Shown here one piece after another: positions 49,288 through 61,209 of a stretch of 64,000 bases of DNA; within the stretch, counting starts at the first letter, position 1; every line of letters begins with the position of its first letter. Position numbers and translations under genes: made by a program. The notes under the pieces were generated by a model, which was not told the origin of the DNA, searched no databases, and saw nothing but the letters and a program-made list of their open reading frames with translations. This stretch comes from Chlorocebus sabaeus (lineage: Eukaryota; Chordata; Mammalia; Primates; Cercopithecidae). Where the stretch lies: the NCBI RefSeq assembly GCF_047675955.1, contig NC_132911.1, positions 20,420,565-20,484,564 on the forward strand. Reading direction: 5' to 3'.

Positions 49288-50575
49288 CCCAATCTTAACA
49301 ACAAAGAAAAAAAGTATACTGGAAGAAAAAATCTAACAAGCAAACAAAAAACCTACAGATACTCAGGAACTTGTGGGACTATAGCAAAAATCTACATTTA
49401 TGTAGGGAGGAAGAAAGAACATGGTAAACAAAATATATATATATATAGGCAAATACAATACAGTTTCATTTTCTTCTTGAGTTTTCTAAACTATATTTGA
49501 TTGTTGAATGAAAAATTACAATACCATCTGAAGTAGTTCTAAATGTAGAGAAAATATTTAAATTATGTTACAAACAAGGGAGGGTACAAGGATATAAAGA
49601 GAGATAAAGCTTTTTCATTTGGACTGATAAAATGATTCAAGTAGACTGAGAAAAGCCTATTTAACTTATTACCTAAGAAAACCTCCAAAGAGCCCATACA
49701 TTTAAAAGTGCCGAAGATAAATGAAAAATGAATTCCATAAAATGTTCAATTAACACACAAGATGACAAGAAAAACAAAACAGAGAAATATAAACAAGGAA
49801 CACAGGAAGAAAACATAGACTAGAAGCAAAAATGCAGGCTTGAGTCCTAGCATATAAATAATTACATTACATGTAAGTGATCTAAATATACCAGTTAAAA
49901 GAGATTGGTAAAATATATTAAAACATGACCCAACTATAGACTACCTATAAAATTTACTTCAAAAATAACTACATAAATAAGTAGAATGGAAAAGGATGGA
50001 AAAAGACATATTGTGAAAGCATTAACCAACAGAAACAAAGGATGACTATATTAATATCCAATGAAATAGGATTCAGAGCAAAGAAAATTACCAGAGTCTA
50101 ATATATATAATAATAAAAGGGTCAATCCTGCAAGAAAACATATCAATCCTACATGCATATGTACCAACAACAGAGCTGTAAAATATGTGAAGCAACAACT
50201 TATACAATTAAAAGTTGAACTAGTAAACCCACAATTATAGTTTGAGACTTCAATGCTCCTCTTTTAACAAATGATTTAAAAACTAGACAGAAAATCAGCA
50301 AGGATATAAAAGAACTCAACGATGTCATCAACCAACAGAATGTAATCAACATTTATAACATTCCACCCAACGACAGTAGAATATGCATTCTTTTAAAGTT
50401 CTAATGGAATACACACCAATGTAAATCATATCCTGGGCTGTAAGACAAACCTCAACAAACTTTAAGTATTGAGATTGTAAAGAGTACCTTCTGCTACAAT
50501 GGAATCAGACTAGAAATCCATAGTAAAATTATAACCAGAAAATTTCCAAACACTTGGAAACTAAACAATGCACTT
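47800..50575 (+). mobile_element. Old L1M (L1MB-like), 5' part: 5' UTR, ORF1 region and ORF2 endonuclease region
   Basis: Begins near 'ccttattcctcccacaaagt'. ORF1-region text includes 'gatgttagaattatctgaca'. From about 49840 the ORF2 start region is readable ('ataaataattacattacatg', 'gtgatctaaatatacc', 'ggatggaaaaagacatat', 'tatagtttgagacttcaatg'). Every frame is broken. It is interrupted by an Alu (48967) and ends at an antisense L1 insertion (50576). It resumes at 52487. Confidence 0.8.
48952..49296 (+). mobile_element. Full-length Alu with 15-bp target duplication
   Basis: Alu at 48967-49281: 'gactgggcacagtggctc' to a pure 32-A tail (49253-49284, which runs into the duplication). 'aaatcacccaatctt' flanks both sides exactly (48952-48966 and 49282-49296). 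AluS-like sequence; the long pure tail is a likely length polymorphism. Confidence 0.96.
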
Positions 50576-52501
50576 AACAATTTTTATTTTATTGTGTTTT
50601 TTTTGTAATTTTTTATTTTTCATTTGTGTGGGTACCTAGTAAATGTATATATTTGAAGGATACATGAGATATTTTGATACAAGTATGTGATGCATAATAA
50701 TCACATCATGGAAAATGGGGTATCCATCCTTTCAAGCATTTATCCTTTCTGTTACAAACAATCCAATTATACTTTTAGTTATTTTAAAATGTACAATTAA
50801 ATTATTGACTGTAGTCATCCTGCTGAGCTATCAAATACTGGGCCTATTCATTCGTTCTAACTATTTTTTGTGTGTGTGCCCACTAACCATTCCTACCTCC
50901 CCACCACCCCAGACTCCCCTTCCCAGCCTCTGTTAACTATCATTCTGCTCTCTATCTCTGTAAGTTCAACTGTTTTGATTTCGATTCCACAAATTAGTGA
51001 GAACATGCAATGTTTGCCTTTCTGTGCCTCGCTTATTTTACTTAACATGATGACCTCCAGTTCCATCCATGTTGTTGCAAATGATTGAATCTTATTCTTT
51101 ATTATGACTGAATAGTACTCCACTGTGTATATGTACCAGATTTTCTTTATCTGTTTATCTGTTGATGGACACTTAAGCCAGTTCCAAATCTTAGCTATTG
51201 TGAACAGTGATGCAACAAACATGGAAGTGCAGGTATCTCTTCAATATGCGTATTTTCTTCCTTTTGAGTACAAACCCATCACTGGGATTGCTGGATTGCA
51301 TGGTAGCTCTATTTCTAGCTTTTTAAGGGACCTCCAAACTGTTCTCCATAGTGGTTATACTAATTTACATTCCTACCAACAGTGTACAAGGGGTCTTTTC
51401 TCTCCACATCCTCGCCAGCATTTGTTATTGCTTGTCTTTTGGATATAAGCCATTTTAACTAGGGTGAGATGATATCTCATATTATAATTTTGATTTGCAT
51501 TTCTCTGATGATCAGTGATGTTGAGCACCTTTTCATATGCCTGTTTGCTATCTGTATGTCTTTTTTTGAGAAATGTCCATTCAAATCTTTTGCCAATTTT
51601 TTTGATCGAATCATTTGATTTTTTCCTACAGAATTGTTTGAGCTCCTTATATATTCTAGCTATGAATCCCTCATCAGATGGGTAAGTAGCAAATATTTTC
51701 CCTCATTCTGTAGGTTGTGTTTTCACTTTGTTGATTGTTTCCTTTGCTGTGTTGAAGCTTTTTCTTGAGACAGAGTCTATGTTGCCAGGCTGGAGTACAG
51801 TGGCATGATCTTGGCTCACTGCAACCTCCACCTTTTGGGTTCAAGCGATTCCCCTGCCTCAGCCTACCGGGTAGCTGGGACAACAGGCACACACCACCAC
51901 ACCCGACTCCGACTTTTTTTTTTTTTTTTTTTTTTTTGTATTTTAGTAGAGACAGGGTCTCACCATGTTGGCCAGGTGGTCTCGATCTGCTGACCTTGTG
52001 ATCCACCCACCTCAGCCTCCCAAAGTGCTGGGATTACAGGCATGAGTCACCGCACCCGGCACTCTGCAGAAGCTTTTTGACTTGATATGATCCCATTTGT
52101 CCATTTTTGCTTTGGTTTCCCGTGCTTATGGGGTATTACTCAAGAAATTGTTGCCCACACTGGTGTCCTGGAGAGTGTCTCCAGTGTTTTCTTGTGGTAG
52201 TTTCATAGTTTGGGGTCTTAGATTTAATTATTTAATCCATTTTGATTTGATTTTTATATACGGCAAGAGATAGGCATCTAGTTTCATTCTTGTGCATGTA
52301 GATATCCAATTTTTCCAGCACTGTTTATTAAAAGGCTATCTTTTCCCGAGTACATTCTTGGCACCTAGGTGTGTGGATTTATTTCTGGATTTTCTATTCT
52401 GTTCCACTGGTCCAGTACCATGCTGTTTGGATTACTATAGCTCTGTAGTACAATTTGAAGTCAGGTAATGTGATTCCTCCAGTTTTCTAAACAATGCACT
52501 T
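50561..52501 (-). mobile_element. 5'-truncated L1 (L1MA/L1PB-type) inserted antisense, with 15-bp target duplication
   Basis: The body (50576-52486) reads antisense: T-rich tail, 3' UTR ('ggtatccatcctttcaagca', 'caaacaatccaattatact'), then distal ORF2 ('ccatccatgttgttgcaaa', 'gctgttaactat'-type text, 'gtttattaaaaggctatctt'). The exact duplication 'ctaaacaatgcactt' lies at 50561-50575 and 52487-52501. A nested Alu (51764-52062) splits it. The 109-codon minus frame at 50893-51222 is the ORF2 C-terminal remnant (ATTWMELEVIML). Confidence 0.93.
51764..52062 (-). mobile_element. Alu inserted antisense within the antisense L1
   Basis: Antisense Alu from 'ttgagacagagtctatgttg' to 'gagtcaccgcacccggc'. 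L1 text 'gaagcttttt' occurs on both sides (51754 and 52069), marking the duplication. The linker poly-T is expanded to 24 bases (51914-51937), and the 3' tail is nearly absent. Confidence 0.93.
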
Positions 52502-53695
52502 TTAAGTAACCCATGAGTCAAAGAGGAACTGTCACATGAAATTGAAAAAATATATTGAGCTAAATGAAAATCAAAATACAACATACCAAAACTTTTGGTA
52601 CATAACTAAAGCAGTTCTGAGAAGGAAATTTATACTACTAAATATATATATTGGGAAAGAGGAAAGCTCTCAAATCTATCACTTAAGCTCCCACCATAAG
52701 AACTTAGAAAAGGAAGAGCAAAAGAAATCCAAAGCAAGCAGAAGAAAATGAAATAACAAAGAGTAGAAATCAATAAAAAAAAAAAAATAAGAAAAATCAA
52801 TAAAACAAAGAAGTGATTCTTTGACAAAATGAGTAATATTGACAAACCTCTAGCTAGACTGACAAAGAAAACAGAGTGAAGACTCAAAGTGTCAATGTCA
52901 GGAGTGAAACATGGGCAATCACTATAGACTCTGCAGACCTCAGAAAATAATACAGAAATACTGTGGCCAACTCTACACACATTAATTTGATAATTTAGAT
53001 GAAACTGACTGACTCCTGTAAAAAACCACAAATTACTACTACTCATCTAATATGAAATAGGAAATTTAAATATCCTGTAACTATTAAATAAATCAAATTC
53101 ATAACTGAAAAACTTGTAAAAATAAACTCTCTAGGCCTAGGTGGTTTTATTAAAATGTTCTACCAAATATTTAAGAAAGAATTAACATCAATTCTACAAA
53201 ATATTTTCCAGAAAACAGGAGTGAAACAGTGAGGGGGAGTCATCCCAATTAATTTTATAAGGATAGTTTTACCCTGATAGTAAAACCATGCAAAGACAGT
53301 ATAAGAAAGAAAGGGAGAGAGAGAACTGTATAATATCTTCTAGAAATACAGACAAAAAATTCCTAGCAAAATATGAGCATATAGAGTTCAGCAATATATG
53401 AAAATTAATGCTACACCATGGCCAAGTGGGGTTTATTTCAAGGATACAAGATTGGTTCAATACTTTGAACCAGCCTTCTAAGCTAGCTTAAAAGGAACTA
53501 CATTATTAGCCAGATAAAGAAGAAAAATCATATTATCACATAACTCAATGCAGAAAAAGAATTTGATAGAATATTTTAATAAAATAATCTGATAATATTT
53601 CTCAGAGAAATAGGAATAGAAGGAGACTTTCTCAGCTTCATAATGAATATCTACAAAAATCCACAGGTAACATTATATTAGTGGTGAAAGACTGA

Positions 53696-53870
53696 CATCT
53701 GCAAATAAGGTCAGTTTTATTTCTTCCTTTCATAATCTGCATGTCTTGTCTTTTCTTACCTTACTGTACTGGCTAGAACATCTAGCATTATGTCAAACAA
53801 GAATGGTGAGAGAAGACATTTTTATCTTGTTCCCGATCTTGGGGTAAAAGACTGACCCTATTTGCAGATG
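53696..53870. other. In-place micro-inversion within the L1M RT region
   Basis: Between about 53715 and 53846 the L1 text turns antisense ('actgtactggctagaacatc', 'agaatggtgagagaagacat') while flanks are sense. The 19-bp ends 53696-53714 and 53852-53870 are inverted copies with one mismatch. The direct repeat 'aaagactga' lies at 53687 and 53847. Confidence 0.85.
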
Positions 53871-54761
53871 ACACAACTATCTACACAGAATTCCCAACTC
53901 CCCCTTCAAAACAATAATGACAGAAAAACTTACAGAAGGTCCCAGAATATAAGATAAACACACAACATCAATTATATTTAATATACTAGCAATAAACACA
54001 TGAACAACAAAATTAAAAATGCAATACCATTTACAATCTCTCAGAAAACATGAAGCCTTAAGTGTAAATCTAGCCAATCATGTTGAAGACTTGTATGCTG
54101 AAAACAACAAAATGCTGATGAAAGAAATCAAAGATGATCTAAAGAAATAATAAGGACATACAATGTTCATGGGTCAGAAGACTTCACAATGTAAGGATAT
54201 TAATTCTCTGCAAAATGATATGCAGGTTTAATTCAATTCCTATCAAAATCCTAGCAAGATTTTTGTAGTTGTAGATGAGATTATTCTAAGATTTATAAGG
54301 AAAGGCAGAAGAGCTAGAATAGCTAAAACAATTTTGAGCATGGGAAGAAATTAGTCTACTCAATTTCAAGACTTGTTATATGGCTGTAATAACTAAGACT
54401 TGTGACAGAATAGATGTATAAATAAATGAAACAGAATACAGAATGCATAAATAGACCTACCCAGATAAAGCCAATTGATTTTTGACAAAAGTACAAGAGC
54501 AATTCAATGGAGGAATTATAACCTTTTCAACAAACGGTGCTAGAGCAATTGGACTTCCACAGGCAAAAAGTAATAATAATAAATTGAACATTATTAAAGT
54601 TGCTTTTGCTCTGCAATATGCCATGTTAATACAATAAAAATATGGGCTAGTGACTGGACAAGAGTATTTGCAAACCACACATCCAACAATGGTTATCTAC
54701 AGTATATTAAAACATCTCAAAACCCCACGGTTAAAAAAAAAAATCCAATTACAAAATGGGC

Positions 54762-55086
54762 AAAAGTCATGGGCCAGGCACCTTGGCTCACACCTGTAAT
54801 CCCAGCACTTTGGGAGGCCAAGGCAGGTGGATCACCTGAGGTCAGGAGTCCAAGACCAGCCTGGCCAGCATGGTGAAACCCTGTCTCTACCAAAAATACA
54901 AAAATTAGCTGGACATGGTAGCACACAAGTGTAATCATAGCTACTCAGGAGGCTGAGGCAGGATAATCGCTTGAACCCTGGAAATGGATGTTGCAGGAAG
55001 CTGAGATTGCACCACTGCACTCCAGCCTGGGTGACAGAGTAAGACTCAGTCTCAAAAAAAAAAAAAAAAAAAAAAAAAAAGTTATG
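54762..55086 (+). mobile_element. Full-length Alu with ~10-bp target duplication
   Basis: The Alu (54772-55080) starts 'ggccaggcaccttggctc' and ends in a 28-A tail. 'aaaagtcatg' (54762) and 'aaaagttatg' (55077) flank it with one mismatch. It sits in the L1M distal ORF2. Confidence 0.95.
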
Positions 55087-56004
55087 AAAAAGCATTGCAC
55101 CAAAGAGAGTATACAGGTTGCAGATAAGCACATGACATGTTCAACATCATTAGGCAATGGGGAATACAAATTAAAACCACAATGAGACATCACTAGATAC
55201 CTAACAGAATGGCTAAAGAGAAAAATAGAGACAACACCAAGTGTTGACCATGACACAGAGAAACTAGATTACGCACACAATGGTAATGAGAATATAAAAA
55301 GCAACATACAACTACTCTGGGAAATATTTAGGTAGTTTCTTAAAATAAAAGTAAACGTGCAACTACCATACTCCTGGACATTTATCCCAAAGAAATGAAG
55401 ACTTCTGTTGACACAAAAACTTGTACATGAATGTTCATAGCAGCCATAGCCGTAAAAGTCAATAACTGGAAACAACACAGATGTGAAAGACATCTGCAAA
55501 TGATTGCTTAAACAAACTGTGGTACGTCCATATCATGAAATACTCCTCAGCAGTAGAAAGGAACAAACTATTAATATATGCAAAAATCTGAATGAATTTC
55601 CAAAGAATTCTGTTGAGTGAAAAAAGGCAACCTCATTATGGAACATTCTTGAAAAACATTATGGAAATGGAGAACAGATTAATGGTTGCCAGGAGTTAAG
55701 AGAGGGTCATTAGGAGGAAGTTAGTGTGTCTGTACAAAGGCATGATGGATCCTAGGGGTGATGCAAAGACTCTGTATTCTGCCTTTACCAATGTCAATAC
55801 TCTGGTTGTACTATGTACTGTAGTTACATGCAACATTATCATTTGAGGAAACTGAGTAAAGGGAATCTCTGTATTAGTTCTTGCAACTGCATGTCACTCT
55901 ATAAGAATCCCAAAATAAAAAGTTCAAAACAGCAAAAAGATATGGCCAATTTGACATGTAATACATCTAATGTGATGATTACTAAAAGAACCTTGCCTGG
56001 AGGG

Positions 56005-56170
56005 GACAAGGCATGGGTATAAATTCCTTCTGTGTCTACAACAGGTCATGCTATCTTAAGCAGACCCCTGGCTTTTCTGGGTCTCAGTTTTCTCATCTGT
56101 TAAGTGACATAATTTGAGCTAGATCATCTGTAAATGCTTTTCTATTTAAAGTAGAACTGTGTAGATGGGA
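56005..56170 (+). mobile_element. MIR SINE
   Basis: 'gtgtctacaacaggtcatgc', 'cttttctgggtctcagtttt' and 'ctcatctgttaagtgacata' follow the MIR core. Confidence 0.75.
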
Positions 56171-56504
56171 CAGAGAATAACTGATAGAGATTGATCTCAA
56201 AGTGACCAGAGTGCAAGGTGCTTTATGGCAGTGCACCACCTCCCTATGAAGCCATACACATCTCACTGAGTAAGGAAGCAAGCTGCCTGTGACTGAGACC
56301 CTGAAATGAACCAGGTACAATAGTAAGCAGGCCACACGTGTGATACTACTTAGACAAAGCACCAATAATAAACATGTACATATTTTTATTTCCATTTTTT
56401 TTCAGGGAAGAAACTGAGTCTTGAAGAGATTGTGCAACTTTGCAGTGAATGCAAGCACTGGTAATTATAAAGTGTGAATTAAAAACCCAAAATGCTGCCT
56501 GCTA

Positions 56505-56630
56505 GCAGAATGGTAAATTATTTAACCTCTGTAAGCCTCTGTTTCCTTACTTGTAAAACAAATAAAACAGTTCCTGTTTTTCTGCGAAGAGTAGTTGGTA
56601 TTATCCATGTAAAGCCTTAACATAAGATTT
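56505..56630 (+). mobile_element. MIR SINE
   Basis: 'taaattatttaacctctgta', 'cctctgtttccttacttgta' and 'aaacaaataaaac' follow the MIR core. A faint antisense MIR-like text precedes it at 56395-56480. Confidence 0.7.
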
Positions 56631-56663
56631 ACTATATGATGAGTATTCAAAATTTTTTTGAGA

Positions 56664-56714
56664 TTATCATCATCATCATCACCATCACCACCACCACCAC
56701 CACCACCACCACCA
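56664..56714. repeat. (CAT)n-(CAC)n trinucleotide microsatellite
   Basis: Five CAT units, mixed CAC/CAT, then about ten CAC units. The polyThr/Ile stretch of the frame at 56636-56887 is a product of this repeat. Confidence 0.95.
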
Positions 56715-56999
56715 GAGTTTCAGCCTGGATGTTCTGTTTTCAAAGTTCACATTCTGGACCTTCAGTCCTGGCAGCTGCTGCATTCTCCCTGGGCAACTCT
56801 GTGAAGTGCTTTCTGATGAGTTGGGAAAGGAGAAGGCAGAAAAGAAAGCCCAGCTCTAGCTATGTCAGTTCTCAGCAGTTGTTTTAACTTACCTCAGAGA
56901 TGATGCAATCCTAGAAATCAGCAGTTTTGCATAGCTTCTCCCATACCTCCTTCACCTACTTCCCTGACTCTCAGTCATCCCCCACCACAGACAAAGATG
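56715..56999. other. Unique sequence, no gene recognised
   Basis: No repeat recognised between the microsatellite and the MIR that follows. Confidence 0.4.
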
Positions 57000-57110
57000 C
57001 TTATTTCCTAGATGGGATAACAGGACTGGTGGAGTGGAGAGCTTGATCCAGTTTACACAGCTGGTCAGAAATGACACCCAGGATTGGAGCCCCAGTCTTC
57101 CATTTCATTT
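57000..57110 (-). mobile_element. MIR SINE fragment
   Basis: Antisense MIR: 'cagtttacacagctggtcag', 'acacccaggattggagcccc', 'agtcttcc'. Confidence 0.7.
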
Positions 57111-58574
57111 CCATGTTCCCTCCCTCAACCAGGAACTGGTGCCCAGACACATCCTTTCCTGATGCAGAATGTGCCCGTGGTATCACTGATGTTCAGGAGA
57201 GTTCAGGATAAAGGAAGATAAATGGACACCATGTAGTTGAGGAAGGCCTTTTGGAAACAAAGACTTGAGAGGCCCTGAATGAACAGAGGACGTCTGTAAG
57301 GGGAGGGGAGTGGGGAAAACCATTCAGGCCAAAGAGTCACTGGAGGGAAAGTATGAAAGTGGAGATACCTGTGCTAAGGATCAGACAAAAGAATCAGCAG
57401 ACATGCATCTCAAGCTTGCTCCCTGCTCTTATTCTGATGACCTGACCTGAGCAGTCTCACCCCTTGAGCTTTCCCATCTTTAGAATGAGAGACTTGAATT
57501 CCTAGCGTGACTTCTCTCATGGTGGTGCTGAAGATAGAATGAGATCAGGACTAGGGTTCTCTATAAACTGTAAGGAGATGGGTCCAAGTACAGGGTCACT
57601 GGTGGCAGTGGGGAACCTCAGGAGGTAAGTTTAGAGAATCCTGAGGACCAGGCTGTGGAGTTTGGATAGCAACCTCTAGAGCTGGGAGAGGAAACTGCTC
57701 CCTGTAGGCATGGCCAGCTCCATTCCTACCAGCAAGAACAATGACATAAGGTCAAACACAATGACCTCCAGTGTCATCAGCGGGTCCTAGAGGCTTTGAT
57801 TTCCAAGCAAGCGAAGCACCAGCAGTTCTCCTGCCAGGTCCTCAAGGAGAGCAAGACATGAAGGTGAAGGCCTGTGGGGAGCCCTGGCCGCTATACTCAT
57901 TGTTGCATTTCCCACAGGCTCTCCAAGGCTCTCCTACTGGCCTTCCAAATAGGAATAAAGACCAGTGCCTTTGCAGCACATTTGAATGGGCTTAGGAAAC
58001 TGTAAAGTGCCGTCCCCACGGAAGAGCTGGCAACTTCTGGGAGCAGAGACATCTGGGCCTTTGACGGCAGGTATCTGCCCGTGCCAGCCCTCCTGGTGCT
58101 TCTCCTGGGCCCCACGCTTTCCCAAGTCTCAAAGGGGATTACACTGCAGAATAAGGCAGAGTGCTGCTCAGGCTTAACTGAGCTCGCAGACTGGTATTCT
58201 CTCCCCATATCTTCTAATTAATAGTCAGGATTAACAGCTGCTGCTGCTGGGCCTAAGCCATCTAATCAGAGCCGCACAGGCTCCTGGGTGCTCAGACTTC
58301 CCCGCACTCTGCAGCCTCCCCCAACCCTTGGAGAAATGCGTTCAGAAATTAAAACAACAACAAAAACTACAAGAAATCCATCCCCCCTCTCCAGCCCCAG
58401 CGCCTCCTGGAATTGGAATTGTGCCTGCCTCTCACCTCTCTGAGATGAAAGCAAAAAGTGTCACTTCCCTGGGGCCCCTCTGGGTTGGGAGGGCTTCTTG
58501 AAGCTTTGGTGAGAAGGGACAAGATGCCTGTGATTCCAGCCCACAGGCAAAACACAACCCACAAAAGCAGACCA
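57111..58574. other. Mostly unique sequence, candidate conserved block near 58190-58330
   Basis: A weak sense MIR may lie at 57455-57560 ('gagctttcccatctttagaa'). Frames up to 103 codons on both strands around 57770-58210 overlap and have no product. The part 58190-58330 is repeat-free with 'taattaatagtcaggattaa' and CTG triplets. Confidence 0.4.
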
Positions 58575-58800
58575 CCTATATGATAATAATAATCATCATA
58601 TAATTTTTATGCTAACATTTGATTTCTAAGTGTTTTACATGAATTAAATTATTTCATATGCACAAAGCCTAAGTAATATATACCATTACCATTCCTCTTC
58701 TATAGACCAGTAAGGGAGAAACAAAGAGGCTATATCACTAGGCCCCAGTCACACAGCTTGTTAGTAATGGAGCTGAAATTTGAAAACCATGCAGGCTCAA
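58575..58800 (-). mobile_element. MIR SINE
   Basis: Antisense MIR: 'taagtgttttacatgaatta', 'tagaccagtaagggagaaac', 'ccagtcacacagcttgttag', 'tggagctgaaatttgaaaac'. Confidence 0.8.
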
Positions 58801-59734
58801 AGAAGAAAGCCTGTAAGCCCAGGTATACCCACGCTCTCAACCAACTCACAAAACCATACTACTGTGGGAGCAGAAGTTGGGAGTAGAAGTTGGGAGACCT
58901 GTCTTTCAACTTCCCTTTGTAGGGGTGACTCCAGCAGCACCTGAGTCACCTCTACAAACCCTGGGGCTATGAGGCACACACACTGAAAACTCTGGTAGAA
59001 AGCCCTCTGCTAGTCATGTTGGCAGGGTCCAGAGCTGGGTCCCAAGGTCAATGACTGACATCTCTGGAGACACAGGAGACCATGAATGAGTGGCCAGGGA
59101 CCCTGGGAAGCTACTCAGCCTGCACTAGTACCTGCAGAGGCCTGCCCTTGGGGAAGGATTCCTGCCCCCTCCCATGGATCTGGCCCACTAGGGCCACACC
59201 TTCAGTGTGGGTCAGACTTTGATCTGCTCCCAGTGGGCTCCACCTCCTTTTCTAACATACCTACAGTCCCTTCTCATTTTATGCATTTGTGTTTGCTCCA
59301 CAAACATGGAAGGACCATCTACTAGACAGTCTGCTTGGGGGCTGATGGTAAAAAGATAATGTAGTTTTCTGCCCTTAGTGGATACCCCTGTCAAAAGCTC
59401 CTCTTCCTACACTCTGCTGCCCAGAGCTCCCACTGGACCACTTCTCAGAGGAGGCTTTCATGCTTGTCATCTGGTACTTTCCATTTCTCAGGTGGCAATG
59501 ATGCTCTAGAGTCATGTGATGCTGAAGCCCTGTTTCCAACCAGAACCAAATTCCAAGTCACACTCAGCAAACAGACGTGCAGTCTGCTGGGTCAATTTGA
59601 TAAGCTAAATGGAACTGAAGTGTTACCTGTCAATGGTGAATCCATGAGGGTGCTGAGAGCAGTAGAAAAACACATAATTTAGTGTTAAATGGAAAAAAGT
59701 TTAAAGCCTAGTGAAGGCACTTCCTAGCTCTGGA
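58801..59734. other. Mostly unique sequence
   Basis: Weak antisense L2 text at 59265-59390 ('tgctccacaaacatggaagg', 'tactagacagtctgcttggg'). No gene recognised. Confidence 0.4.
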
Positions 59735-60162
59735 GCTCTGACAGGCAGCCTCTAAGAGGGCCCCCATTGGTATTCACACCCATCTGTAGCCCCTTCCCCT
59801 GGAGTGTAGGCTTTCCCTTAACTTGCTTTAATGGGTGGAAGGCAGTAGAGTAATGGGGTGTTACTTCCAAGATTAGGTCATAAAAACGCTGTGGCTTTTA
59901 TCTCAGGCATTCCGTTTCCTTGTCTCTAAGAGCCCCCATGTTACAGGAAGTTAGCTGCCATGCTGTAATATTATGGCAGTGATCATGTGGCAAAGAACTG
60001 ATATCTCTGGACAACAGCCAGGGAGGCTCTGACATGCATGAGTTTACAAGCTGATCCTCACCACCCCACCTGAACCCGGAGATGACTGCAGCTCAAAGTG
60101 CAGTGTTTTAAGCTGCTAAGCTTTGGGGTAATTTGTCATGCTGCAATAGGTAACTAATACAC
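59735..60162 (+). mobile_element. MLT1B/C-type MaLR LTR
   Basis: 'gggcccccattggtattcac', 'ggtgttacttccaagattag', 'catgtggcaaagaactgata', 'aagctgctaagctttggggt' and terminal 'gcaataggtaactaatacac'. Confidence 0.8.
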
Positions 60163-60247
60163 TAGCTGAGTGATAGTGAGTAGCTTTTTTCCTCACTTTA
60201 ATATAGAACAAACTGAAACATATTTAAAAATAGGGACTAGTCTAATA

Positions 60248-60803
60248 AATCCTGTGATGGTTAATATTAAGTGTCAACTTGATCGGTTGAAGGATGCAAA
60301 GGATTGTTCCTGGGTGTGTCTGAGAGAGTGCTGCCAAAGGAGATTAACCTTTCAGTCAGTGGACTGGGAGAGGTAGACCCACCCTCAATCTGGGTGGGCA
60401 CCATCTAATCAGCTGCCAGCAAGGCCAGAATAAAAGCAGACAGAAGGTGGAAAGATGAGACTGGCTAAGTCTTCTGGCCTCTATCTTTTTCCCATGCTGG
60501 ATGCTTCCTGCCCTCGAACATCAGACTCCAGGTTCTTCAGCTTTTGGACTCTTGAGCCTACACCAGTGCTTTGCCGGGGGCTCTCAGGCCTTTGGCCACA
60601 GACTGAAGGCTACATAGTAGGCTTCTCCACTTGGGAGGTTTTGAAACTCAGCCTGGCTTCCTTGCTCCTTGGCTTGCAGATGATCTATTGTGGGACTTCA
60701 CCTTGTCATCGTGTGGGTCAATACTCCTTAATAAACTCCATTTCGTATATACATCTATCTTATTAGTTCTGTACCTCTAGAGAACCCTGATTAATACAAA
60801 CCC
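60248..60803 (+). mobile_element. Solo MLT2A-type (HERV-L) LTR
   Basis: The LTR (60253-60798, 546 bp) starts 'tgtgatggttaatattaagt' and ends 'gaaccctgattaataca'. Diagnostic text includes 'aaggatgcaaaggattgttc', 'atcagctgccagcaaggcca' and 'gtgtgggtcaatactcctta', with AATAAA near 60730. Flanks 'aatcc' and 'aaccc' form a 5-bp duplication with one mismatch. The 103-codon frame inside is not a gene. Confidence 0.93.
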
Positions 60804-60869
60804 CCATATGCCCATCACCTAGTTTCAACAATTATGCACACATAGCCAATCTTGTTTTATCTCTGTCTC

Positions 60870-61030
60870 CAATGTCCAAATTGCTTAACCTTCCTTGGCC
60901 TCTCTTTCCTCTTCTCTAAAATAATATGGTTTAAAACATTTGCCTATCAGTGATTGCCTGAGTGAATGCATACAGAGTGACCAGTATGGTGGCTCCTACA
61001 CAGTACAAGATTGATGAATGTCTACTCTTG
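60870..61030 (+). mobile_element. MIR SINE
   Basis: 'aaattgcttaaccttccttg', 'gcctctctttcctcttctct' and 'agattgatgaatgtctac' follow the sense MIR. Confidence 0.7.
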
Positions 61031-61209
61031 CCTTTCCTTCCTTTCACATCTTAGAAAACCCAATTTGTACTGCAGTTTAAAGATGTGACCCATTAAATTA
61101 CAGGTTGGTGAAGACAACCTTACAATGACACGATGGCAAGGGCTTGACATGAAGATTTTGTTCAGACTCCTTATGTAGGCATCAGCAGGAAATTACCATG
61201 GAAATGCCA

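Larger units (their letters stand above)
52487..55930 (+). mobile_element. Old L1M (L1MB-like), 3' part: ORF2 RT to 3' end
   Basis: Resumes with 'gagtcaaagaggaactgtca', passes the RT region ('caagtggggtttatttcaag', 'atttgcagatgacacaacta') and the distal ORF2, and ends with the L1MB-like 3' terminus ('actctataagaatcccaaaa' then 'taaaaag'). It is interrupted by an Alu at 54772. It contains a small in-place inversion (see 53696-53870). No frame longer than about 75 codons on the sense strand. Confidence 0.85.

Noticed and set aside
56636..56887. Frame with polyisoleucine/polythreonine run
   Set aside because: Translation of the CAT/CAC microsatellite; no gene evidence.
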